A program made the translations under genes and the position numbers. Source: Streptosporangiaceae bacterium (GTDB taxonomy: Bacteria > Actinomycetota > Actinomycetes > Streptosporangiales > Streptosporangiaceae). From it: DNA of 5,278 nt. Below the pieces are notes generated by a model. That model did not search any database and was not told the origin of the DNA. It worked only from the letters and a program-made list of their open reading frames with translations. How positions within the stretch are numbered: position 1 is the first letter of the stretch; each line of letters starts with the position of its first letter. The DNA lies in NCBI GenBank assembly GCA_030052355.1, contig JASIGS010000446.1:1-5278 (forward strand). The letters run 5' to 3'. Of the stretch, positions 1-5,100 are shown in pieces.

Positions 1-460
1 CATGCCGGCCCAGGTCCGCCAGAGCATCCGCCCGGCTGCTGTGCATAACGGCGTTGCCGGGGTCCAGCGTGATCGCCTGGTCGTAGGCGGCTAGCGCATC
101 GGTCTGCCGTCCGAGGGCCGCTAGCTCATTCCCCCGGTCATTGTGCATAAGTGCGTTGCCGGGGTCCAGCGTGATCGCCTGGTCGAAGGCGGCCAGCGCA
201 TCCGCATGCCGGCCCAGGTCCGCCAGCGCGATCCCCCGGTTGTTGTACATATCGGCGTTGCCGGGGTCCAGCGTGATCGCCTGGTCGTAGGCGGCCAGCG
301 CCTCGCCATGCCGGCCCAGGTCCGCCAGCGCGATCCCCCGGTCATTGTGCATAAGGGCGTTGTGGGGGTCCAGCGTGATCGCCTGGTCGTAGGCGGCCAG
401 GGCGTCCGCGAACTCGCCCCGGTCGTACAGGGCTGCGGCGTACTCCCGGACGGGCTCGCT
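1..460 (-). repeat. 102-bp tandem repeats encoding TPR units
   Basis: Near-identical units begin at 51, 153 and 255 on the plus strand, exactly 102 bp apart. A more diverged unit follows at 357, and a partial unit fills 1-50. Each unit encodes one 34-residue TPR of the form ...RGIALADLGRH..ALAAYDQAITLDPGN, with the expected small residues, Tyr and Pro at the helix ends. In protein coordinates the units are 729-762, 763-796, 797-830, 831-864 and 865 onward. The first 33 bases of the units at 51, 153 and 255 differ at one position only, so duplication or gene conversion seems recent. The array continues past the left edge. Confidence 0.9.
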
Positions 461-2644
461 GTCCTGGAGCATTTCAGCGGCGAGCTTGGCGGCTGCCAGG
501 CCGGTTGCAGTCGGCACCGGCGCGTCTTCCGGGCCGCCCCAGGGCAGCGACCCGGAGATGGCTCCCGCTACCCATCCGATGGCCTCCCTCAGTCGTGCGC
601 TCGATGTCTGGGCTGCGGCCATCCGCAGCGTCTCGAGGGCTTCATCGTCGCGGCGGTCGCTGGCGTACCAGGCGGCCCGCATGATCAGCACTGCGGCCTG
701 CCTGTCAGTCATCTGCCCGACCGCGACTTTGGTCAATGCCGATTCGGGCCAGGGCAGAGCCAGGCCGCGCAAGGTGGGCATAACGCGTCGCACCGGGACC
801 AGGGCGCTTCCGCGCGGGTCAGCAAGATCCGGGGCCCATCGAGCTGGTTGGGTCGAAGTGAGGAGATCCAGGTCGCGGCGCTGGTCCTGGTCAAAGGTCC
901 CGGCGAGATGTCCCACGAGCGCCGCGGCGGCGTCGGCAGTCGCCGGGTCGGCGACCTCGAGTACGGGCAGGACCGCGATAAACAGGTCCAGGCCGTCCTG
1001 GTTGTCTTTCCACGACGTGTGCCAGAGTGCCGACAGCAGGGCGGTGGTGAACCCGGCGTGGCCGACCTGGTCGTCCAGAGTCGGCCATCGGTCGCGCATT
1101 TCAGCCAGCCGGGTGGTGAACATGGCCGCGGCCCGCTGGTTGATCTCGCGGACCTGGGTACGCCGGTAGGGGTTGAGCAGGTCCGCGCGTAAGGTGTCGC
1201 GGACGTCATCGTGCAGACGGAACGACATGGGCAGCACGAAGTCGTGGCGGCGTGCTAGGTCCTGGAATGCGGGCAGGACCTGCTGCTCCGGGATGGCCCA
1301 GAGGGTGGCCAGAATTCCAGGGTCAGCACGCAGGTCCCCGTAGGCCAGCGCCAGGCCGAGAATCCTGGTCAGGTCGTCCCGGCGGGGGTCGCCGGGCGGG
1401 TAGTCCTGTTTCTCGGCGTGGACAAGGTATCGGCGCGCCAGCCGGGAAACGATGCTGCCGGGGTGGCCGCCATCTGCGTCGCGGCAGACATCGGCGACGT
1501 GCTGGCCCTGCTCGAGCAGCGTGGCCGTGAGGCTGACAGCAAGTGGCAGGCCGCGGGTGAAACGGGCGATCATGTCGATCTGCTCGATGCCGTATTTCTT
1601 GCCGACCCGGTTCTGCAGGTAGTCGCCAATCATCGCGTCGTCGAAGCGGGTCGTCAGCATCAGTACCAGGTGATCGCTGCCGATCTCGCGGACGAACTGC
1701 GCCACCGGGCTGTCGAAGCCAGCCTCGGCCTCGGTCTCGAATCTGGCGCCGACCACCCAGATCAGCCGCGGGCCGGTCAGGGTCATCACCCGCCGCAGCC
1801 ACGCCCACGCGCGGTCCCCGATCACCTCGCCGGTGTCAAGCAGGACGACCAGCGGCGTCCCGGCCGCGATGTCGCGGAGTGCCGCAGCTAGCCGTCGAGT
1901 CAGCTCCCGCGCCGGGTCGGTCACCAGGTCATACTCCTCGGCGGATATCTCCGCCCGCTTCTTGCCAGTGACAGCCTGGGCCGCGGCCTCCGAGAGATGT
2001 CCCGCGGCCTGCCCGGTAGCGGCGAGCTGGTCCGGCGTGAGTGCTCCGAAGCCGCCCGGATGCCCGACAGCCAAAAGGCCCGCCCCGGCCGCCGATCTCG
2101 CCAGCGCCGCCGCGTCCTGGCTGGTGAACGGCGACCCGGCCTGCCGGCTCTGCGCGAAGACCTGGGCGAATCGCGCCGCGTACTCCGGCATCCGGGCGGC
2201 GCCTTGCCGGTAAGCCCCGAACGCATGATCCGCCCGGACGGCAGCCCGGCGATCTTCGGCCAAAGCGCTGAGGACCGCCCGCTGCACTGCATCTAGCACC
2301 GTAACTAGGACCGGCCCCGTCACGCTGGCGTAGCGGCCCGGCTGGTCCCGCTGCTCGTCCTCCCAGTCCAGCCACACCGTCCGCAGCCGGCCAGCGGGCA
2401 CCGGCGAATCCGGCAGCGTTCCGTCGGCCAGCAGCCGGAACTGCCGCAACAGGCTGCTTTTACCGCTGCCGCCAAGCCCGTGAACCAGCACCACCCGCGA
2501 GCGACCGGACTCGCGAGGGTCCTGCCCGGGCTGCCGCCCACGCCATTGGGCCCGAGCCCGCTGCGGGTCGGCTGGCAGGGCACTAAGCAGTGCAACAAAC
2601 CGCGCTAGCTCATCGCGACGCCCGACAAAAACCCCATCTGTCAT
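1..2644 (-). CDS. STAND (NB-ARC-like) NTPase with C-terminal TPR repeats, partial (C-terminus beyond left edge)
   Basis: The frame is open from an ATG at 2644 to the left edge, giving 881 residues without a stop. Seen in the translation: an N-terminal VFVGRRDEL segment (5-13), typical of the start of STAND/AAA_16 ATPase modules; Walker A GLGGSGKS (56-63); Walker B PLVVLLD (264-270); LIWVVGAR (294-301), placed like the sensor strand; GLPLA (365-369), the NB-ARC Pro motif; and LHDD (477-480), matching the MHD motif of the winged-helix part. An alpha-helical linker follows, then TPR units of 34 residues from about 729 to the edge. Known for the family: such proteins are ATP-dependent molecular switches that oligomerise when the repeat domain senses a ligand; many are regulators or anti-phage sensors. 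No N-terminal effector domain is visible. An in-frame TGA lies upstream and no earlier start exists. Shine-Dalgarno pairing is weak. The ligand and effector are unknown. Confidence 0.93.
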   Translation of the reverse strand, partial: MTDGVFVGRRDELARFVALLSALPADPQRARAQWRGRQPGQDPRESGRSRVVLVHGLGGSGKSSLLRQFRLLADGTLPDSPVPAGRLRTVWLDWEDEQRDQPGRYASVTGPVLVTVLDAVQRAVLSALAEDRRAAVRADHAFGAYRQGAARMPEYAARFAQVFAQSRQAGSPFTSQDAAALARSAAGAGLLAVGHPGGFGALTPDQLAATGQAAGHLSEAAAQAVTGKKRAEISAEEYDLVTDPARELTRRLAAALRDIAAGTPLVVLLDTGEVIGDRAWAWLRRVMTLTGPRLIWVVGARFETEAEAGFDSPVAQFVREIGSDHLVLMLTTRFDDAMIGDYLQNRVGKKYGIEQIDMIARFTRGLPLAVSLTATLLEQGQHVADVCRDADGGHPGSIVSRLARRYLVHAEKQDYPPGDPRRDDLTRILGLALAYGDLRADPGILATLWAIPEQQVLPAFQDLARRHDFVLPMSFRLHDDVRDTLRADLLNPYRRTQVREINQRAAAMFTTRLAEMRDRWPTLDDQVGHAGFTTALLSALWHTSWKDNQDGLDLFIAVLPVLEVADPATADAAAALVGHLAGTFDQDQRRDLDLLTSTQPARWAPDLADPRGSALVPVRRVMPTLRGLALPWPESALTKVAVGQMTDRQAAVLIMRAAWYASDRRDDEALETLRMAAAQTSSARLREAIGWVAGAISGSLPWGGPEDAPVPTATGLAAAKLAAEMLQDSEPVREYAAALYDRGEFADALAAYDQAITLDPHNALMHNDRGIALADLGRHGEALAAYDQAITLDPGNADMYNNRGIALADLGRHADALAAFDQAITLDPGNALMHNDRGNELAALGRQTDALAAYDQAITLDPGNAVMHSSRADALADLGRH

Positions 2645-2681
2645 GACAGGAGTGTGACCCCCGACGCCTGATCAAGGAAGA

Positions 2682-2695
2682 CAGGCGCGCGCCTG
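2682..2695. promoter_or_regulatory. Perfect 14-bp palindrome in the spacer before the STAND gene
   Basis: CAGGCGCGCGCCTG is a perfect inverted repeat. It lies 38 bp upstream of the STAND gene start and 31 bp after the stop of the 66-aa gene. As DNA it could be an operator. As minus-strand RNA it could form a 5-bp stem with a GCGC loop followed by UCUUCCUU, a weak terminator-like tail. The sequence alone does not decide between these. Confidence 0.35.
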
Positions 2696-2708
2696 CGGGC
2701 GTTACAAG

Positions 2709-2719
2709 GTCCCTGGGAC
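2709..2719. promoter_or_regulatory. Small dyad GTCCC-T-GGGAC in the spacer before the STAND gene
   Basis: An 11-bp interrupted palindrome with 5-bp arms and a single central base, immediately after the 66-aa gene. A one-base loop would make a poor RNA hairpin, so a protein-binding dyad is the better guess. It may also be chance in GC-rich DNA. Confidence 0.2.
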
Positions 2720-2725
2720 ACGCGC

Positions 2726-2926
2726 CTAACGGCCGGGCCGGTCGGGCACCGGCCTGAGGGCCACGGCCGCGATCACTGCTTCGGCTCCAGCCGCGAAACT
2801 CGCCACTGCATTCTCACTGGTCAGGGTCAGGCTGGCGATCGCGCGCTCGGCCTCCTGAGCTGCCACTGCGACTTCTCTGTAGGCCGTGGCGAGCTCGCGA
2901 AGTTTGCGGATCCTGCCGGCGATCAC
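2726..2926 (-). CDS. Hypothetical 66-aa helical protein
   Basis: A GTG-started frame of 66 residues whose family I do not recognise. It is Ala- and Glu-rich and should be almost entirely helical: a basic N-terminus (RIRKL, 5-9) is followed by heptad-like spacing of Leu, Ala and Val through about residue 55, then a Pro/Arg tail ending in DRPGR. No membrane segment or cysteine is present. The GTG start overlaps the TGA of the preceding short frame by four bases (GTGA), and no Shine-Dalgarno is visible, so expression would depend on coupling. The reading frame stays open for at least 120 bases upstream but holds no ATG, GTG or TTG there, so a longer product is unlikely. It is the last small gene before the STAND NTPase and could be a partner or coiled-coil adaptor, which is inference. 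Confidence 0.55.
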   Translation of the reverse strand: MIAGRIRKLRELATAYREVAVAAQEAERAIASLTLTSENAVASFAAGAEAVIAAVALRPVPDRPGR

Positions 2927-3000
2927 GTGTGGTAGACGCGCGGCGTCGTGCGCGGGTTCACTGCGCCCTCCGGCCCGTAGTTGCTCACGGTTCTTGCCAT
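2923..3000 (-). CDS. Possible 25-aa peptide (21 aa if started at GTG 2988)
   Basis: A tiny frame between the lipoprotein-like gene and the 66-aa gene. From ATG 3000 it overlaps the upstream gene by 16 bases and has GGGG five bases before the start. From GTG 2988 it overlaps by four bases (GTGA). It ends with a TGA that overlaps the GTG of the 66-aa gene, again as GTGA. The peptide contains SNYGPEG and ends in RVYHT, with no recognisable domain. It may be a real small protein, a leader whose translation couples the flanking genes, or a chance frame. The support is mainly the two overlap junctions. Confidence 0.3.
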   Translation of the reverse strand: MARTVSNYGPEGAVNPRTTPRVYHT

Positions 3001-3152
3001 GTCTGCCCCGTGCCCTTTGACGCGGTGGTGGCTGCCGTCCCGCACCCGGCGAGCGCCAGGACCGCGAGCGCGAGCACCGCGATCAGCAGGAGCAGCGGGA
3101 CGCTGCAGCCAAGGCAGCCGCAGCCGACGGATGCGCGAGGACGTCTGGACAT
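2985..3152 (-). CDS. Small lipoprotein-like membrane peptide, 55 aa
   Basis: A 55-residue frame with a textbook type II signal: a basic N-region (RRPR, 3-6), a hydrophobic core of Leu/Val/Ala (about 18-35) and the lipobox LAGC (34-37). If cleaved before Cys37, the mature lipopeptide would have only 19 residues, starting CGTAATTAS and ending TWQEP. If not cleaved, it is a single-pass membrane protein. An unusual cysteine cluster, CGCLGC (11-16), sits before the membrane segment. The ATG lies two bases after the stop of the 155-aa gene, so translation is probably coupled. The frame is shorter than most gene-calling cut-offs and is hidden beneath longer open frames in other registers. The function is unknown; an envelope location is a confident inference. 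Confidence 0.7.
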   Translation of the reverse strand: MSRRPRASVGCGCLGCSVPLLLLIAVLALAVLALAGCGTAATTASKGTGQTWQEP

Positions 3153-3154
3153 GG

Positions 3155-3622
3155 TCAGCTGACCGCCATCTCGATGGAGGCCTCAGCGTCGGCCACGCGG
3201 AGGTTTCCCTCCAGCTCGTTGACCCAGTAGCCCATTTCCTCGACGGACCAGATCTTGCCGTTCTGGACCTTGGCGCGCGCCAGGCGCAGGACATAGGCGT
3301 AACTGCCCGAGCCCTTGGTCAGGACGAGAGCCCAGTCAGGGATGCCTACCACATCCTGGCCTGTGTTCTTGTGGACGCCGATCCGCCCGTACGCGACGAC
3401 GTCGGTCCCCTTAATGTTCTGCGCCACCGGCCCGCTCTGGCCTTTGGGGAACTTGTGCTCCTTCCTCGGGTAGCCGAGGCAGGTTTTCTTCATGGCATCC
3501 CACACCTGGGTAGCGGCCAGGCTCGTGGTGATCCCGAACCCGTCGTCATTGATCTGCTTCGTCAGCTTGCTCTTGCCGACGTAGGCGTCGCTCGTGTCAC
3601 GTTTGCTCCACTCAACGCTCAT
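3155..3622 (-). CDS. Hypothetical protein, 155 aa, lysine-rich
   Basis: A complete 155-residue frame from ATG 3622, preceded by a strong Shine-Dalgarno (AAGGAG, 3630-3635) with seven spacer bases. I do not recognise the family. Fourteen lysines (about 9 percent), in a GC-rich genome where Arg usually replaces Lys, set it apart from its neighbours. There is one Cys (48), no signal peptide and no membrane segment. The C-terminal half looks like a beta-rich fold with GIPDWALVL (93-101), SYAYVLRLARAKV (107-119), then IWSVEEMGYWVNELEGNL (124-141). It overlaps the upstream 48-aa membrane protein gene by 11 bases and is followed two bases later by the lipoprotein-like gene. The arrangement suggests one functional unit. 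A horizontally acquired origin is possible but not shown. Confidence 0.8.
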   Translation of the reverse strand: MSVEWSKRDTSDAYVGKSKLTKQINDDGFGITTSLAATQVWDAMKKTCLGYPRKEHKFPKGQSGPVAQNIKGTDVVAYGRIGVHKNTGQDVVGIPDWALVLTKGSGSYAYVLRLARAKVQNGKIWSVEEMGYWVNELEGNLRVADAEASIEMAVS

Positions 3623-3758
3623 CGCGGTTCTCCTTGCGCTCCTCGAATAGTTGCTTGCGCCGCTCGGCGTCGTGCTTCATGCGCGGGCCGAAAATCAGGC
3701 TGCACGCGAACAGGACCAGCAGGATCAGCCCTATTACCCACAGCGGTGCGATGATCAT
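3612..3758 (-). CDS. Small single-pass membrane protein, 48 aa
   Basis: A 48-residue frame starting at ATG 3758. Residues 2-24 (IIAPLWVIGLILLVLFACSL and the next few) form one hydrophobic transmembrane segment without an N-terminal positive charge. The rest (25-48) is a highly charged Arg/Lys/Glu helix, PRMKHDAERRKQLFEERKEN and onward, which by the positive-inside rule should be cytoplasmic. LFAC resembles a lipobox, but Phe at that position and the missing basic N-region argue against lipidation. The start has the best Shine-Dalgarno of the window, which fits a first gene of an operon. Its 3' end overlaps the 155-aa gene by 11 bases and contains that gene's Shine-Dalgarno. Function unknown; it could serve as a membrane anchor. 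Confidence 0.72.
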   Translation of the reverse strand: MIIAPLWVIGLILLVLFACSLIFGPRMKHDAERRKQLFEERKENRDER

Positions 3759-3766
3759 TTTGGCCG

Positions 3767-3773
3767 CCTCCCC
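3767..3773 (-). promoter_or_regulatory. Strong ribosome binding site of the small-gene operon
   Basis: On the minus strand GGGGAGG lies eight bases before ATG 3758. It fixes the start of the 48-aa membrane protein and supports this otherwise easily missed gene as real and as the operon's first cistron. Confidence 0.75.
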
Positions 3774-3840
3774 ATTTCGTTAATGCCAACTAATGGACGC
3801 GAATGGTTACTTACCGGATTACAACCTTGTGAATTGCCGG
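3774..3840 (-). promoter_or_regulatory. Probable promoter region of the small-gene operon (AT-rich)
   Basis: The stretch just upstream of the ribosome binding site is AT-rich: I count 32 G/C in the 70 bases 3771-3840, against a much higher level elsewhere. It lies between the arginase-like gene and the first small gene, where a promoter is expected. A TTCACA element is present on the minus strand, but I find no convincing actinobacterial TANNNT -10 at a good distance. The region is called by composition and position, not by consensus. It also holds ACAA-CC-TTGT (3821-3830), a short dyad. Confidence 0.35.
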
Positions 3841-3921
3841 GTAGCAGCGCGCACCGCGAGCGAGTCGTCGGCCGGGCGTTGGGTGGCGAGCGTCCAGACG
3901 TAGCGACCTCTCCGACGGTCG

Positions 3922-4767
3922 TCAGACCCGGCGGCGCCCGATGCTGCTGAGAAGCTGTTTCAGCAGCGGGGCCAAGGCGGCGGTATCACGTTCGTCGCCG
4001 CTGAGATGCTCCCCGATGAAAGCGGAGTTAACAGGCAGCACACGGTCGATGGTCTGCAGCAGTGCGAGGACCTGCTCAATCGTCGCGCCGCCCGGTTCCC
4101 GGTAGGTGGTGTAGGGGAACACGGCCGGGTCGAGGACGTCGAGATCGAGGTGGATATGCACAGCCGGGCACCCGGTGTGGCTGAGCTGGTCGGCGACGGA
4201 CGCGGGCTCGCTCAGCGCCCGCATGCCGAGGGGCACGACACCAGCCGCGGTGAGCTGGCGCTGCTCGGCGGCATCCACGGACCGCGTACCCGCCAGGACG
4301 AGCGATGCAGCGGCAGCAGGCACGGGCGCGGTGAGCCCTTCGGGGCCAACGCCGGTCAGGGCGCGAAGCACCATGCCGTGGAATGCGCCTGAGGGAGAAG
4401 TCGCTGGCGTGTTGAAGTCTGCGTGCGCGTCAATCCACACGATGGCCAGCTTGCCGTCGTGGCGTTGCAGCTCGCGGGAGGCTGGGCCCAGGTCGGCGCC
4501 GCAGTCTCCGCCGATAGCCAGCAGCGGCCCGTCCGGCAGGACCCGTGAGATGTGAGCGTGCAAGGCCAGGAGCACGTCGTAAGACTCGACACCACCGCGG
4601 ACAGGCGATCGCCCCGCATCGAACCCGTCCGGGGTCAGCACGCTGGCTCCCATACCTTGCACAAGGGCAGCGATCCGGGCCGCGCCGCCAGCCAGCTGCC
4701 TCGCCGCCGGACGCACCGAACCCTGCCACTGTGGCAGGACGACCGCCGGCGGATTGGCCACGAACAA
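3922..4767 (-). CDS. Arginase/agmatinase-family (ureohydrolase fold) protein
   Basis: A 281-residue frame, close to the usual 280-310 of the family. The metal-site motifs are in order: GGDCG (86-90; normally GGDH), WIDAHADFNTP (111-121, Asp113, His115, Asp117), GAFHGM (127-132, the substrate-side His130), HLDLDVLDP (206-214, Asp208 and Asp210), EPGG (224-227, normally TPGG) and a Glu in IGEH (253). Known members use two Mn ions to hydrolyse a guanidino group (arginine, agmatine, guanidinobutyrate) or formimidoylglutamate. Which substrate applies cannot be told here. The striking change is Cys in place of the first metal-binding His; all other ligands are kept, so it may use altered metals or act as a variant enzyme. 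The start is TTG 4767, after an in-frame TAA; GTG 4761 is an equally plausible start. It is probably cytosolic and transcribed separately from the small-gene operon 164 bases downstream. Confidence 0.87.
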   Translation of the reverse strand: MFVANPPAVVLPQWQGSVRPAARQLAGGAARIAALVQGMGASVLTPDGFDAGRSPVRGGVESYDVLLALHAHISRVLPDGPLLAIGGDCGADLGPASRELQRHDGKLAIVWIDAHADFNTPATSPSGAFHGMVLRALTGVGPEGLTAPVPAAAASLVLAGTRSVDAAEQRQLTAAGVVPLGMRALSEPASVADQLSHTGCPAVHIHLDLDVLDPAVFPYTTYREPGGATIEQVLALLQTIDRVLPVNSAFIGEHLSGDERDTAALAPLLKQLLSSIGRRRV

Positions 4768-4793
4768 TGATTCTGACTGCTCTGTTGTTGTCG

Positions 4794-4824
4794 CTTATGC
4801 CCTGCGGCCGTCAGCAGACGGCAA
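4794..4824 (-). promoter_or_regulatory. Candidate promoter/operator of the arginase-like gene
   Basis: On the minus strand TTGCCG (4824-4819) and CATAAG (4799-4794) resemble -35 and -10 elements with a 19-base spacer. A dyad with 6-bp arms, GCCGTC-AGCA-GACGGC (4807-4822), overlaps the -35 element and spacer about 40 bases before the start codon. Overlong spacers with dyads are known for MerR-type activation, but the dyad here is not centred in the spacer, so this remains a weak call. The dyad itself is directly seen. Confidence 0.25.
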
Positions 4825-4884
4825 AGTTGCGACTTACCGGCTCTGCCTTCGGCTGCTGCTTCTCATCCAGTGCGGGCGCCGGGT

Positions 4885-5094
4885 ATGCACCTTGTGCGGG
4901 AGTGGCTGGCGAGCACGCTCTCCGGTGCTGAGGAACGTGCCGCGGACATAGATGAGCCACCGCCTTAGCCGCGCTGCGCGGGCAGCGGTGCGCTCGGCAA
5001 CGTCAGCCGTGCGTTCGACCATGTGATCAGGTTGACGCGCACCGGGCCCGAGCGGTGGCTGGTGTTCCTCGCCGCGCTCTTCAACGCGTCTTGA
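4885..5094 (+). pseudogene. Decayed or interrupted small gene, plus strand
   Basis: This plus-strand frame starts at ATG 4885 (MHLVREWLASTLSGAEERAA...), hits TAG at 4966-4968 after 27 codons, then continues in the same frame for 41 codons to TGA 5092-5094 (...RAFDHVIRLTRTGPERW, then LVFLAALFNAS). Of the 41 codons after the TAG, 37 end in G or C, a strong coding signature for this genome, and the frame ends six bases before the convergent hydrolase stop, as real tail-to-tail genes do. I do not recognise the product. It may be a pseudogene with a nonsense mutation, a fragment of a longer gene, or two tiny genes (restart at GTG 5023). No clear ribosome binding site precedes the ATG. The remaining part of the gap (4768-4884) holds only the dyad and promoter candidate. 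Confidence 0.35.
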
Positions 5095-5100
5095 GCGGAA

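Noticed and set aside
1..460. CRISPR-like array or intergenic repeats
   Set aside because: The 102-bp period equals 34 codons and the units translate to canonical TPRs; there is no spacer diversity pattern.
486..1169. Second plus-strand frame of 227 codons
   Set aside because: Arg/Ser/Ala-rich composition typical of shadow frames opposite a high-GC gene; fully inside the STAND gene.
143..1192. Long plus-strand open frame of 349 codons
   Set aside because: It is antisense to the TPR/linker part of the STAND gene. Its product repeats (GVAGVQRDRLV) only because the TPR DNA repeats, and it has no domain-like character. The minus-strand frame carries all recognisable motifs.
1323..2375. Several open frames of 120-160 codons on both strands
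   Set aside because: All overlap the ATPase region, whose correct frame is continuous and holds Walker A, Walker B, GLPLA and the LHDD motif; these others are Arg/Pro/Gly-rich shadows.
2923..3294. 123-codon minus-strand frame spanning the small genes
   Set aside because: Upstream of 3000 it is out of register with the 155-aa and lipoprotein-like genes and has shadow-like Arg/Ser/Pro composition. Only its last 21-25 codons remain possible as a separate peptide.
2981..3754. 257-codon plus-strand frame
   Set aside because: Antisense to the 48-, 155- and 55-aa genes, which have strong ribosome binding sites and membrane/lipobox features; no recognisable domain in this frame.
4006..4555. Plus-strand frames opposite the arginase-like gene
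   Set aside because: Antisense shadows; the minus-strand frame has the complete set of ureohydrolase motifs.
4834..5022. 62-codon minus-strand frame (MVERTADVAERTAARAARL...)
   Set aside because: The first third looks plausible, but the remainder is Arg/Pro/His-rich and unlike protein. The plus-strand frame shows the stronger codon bias here.
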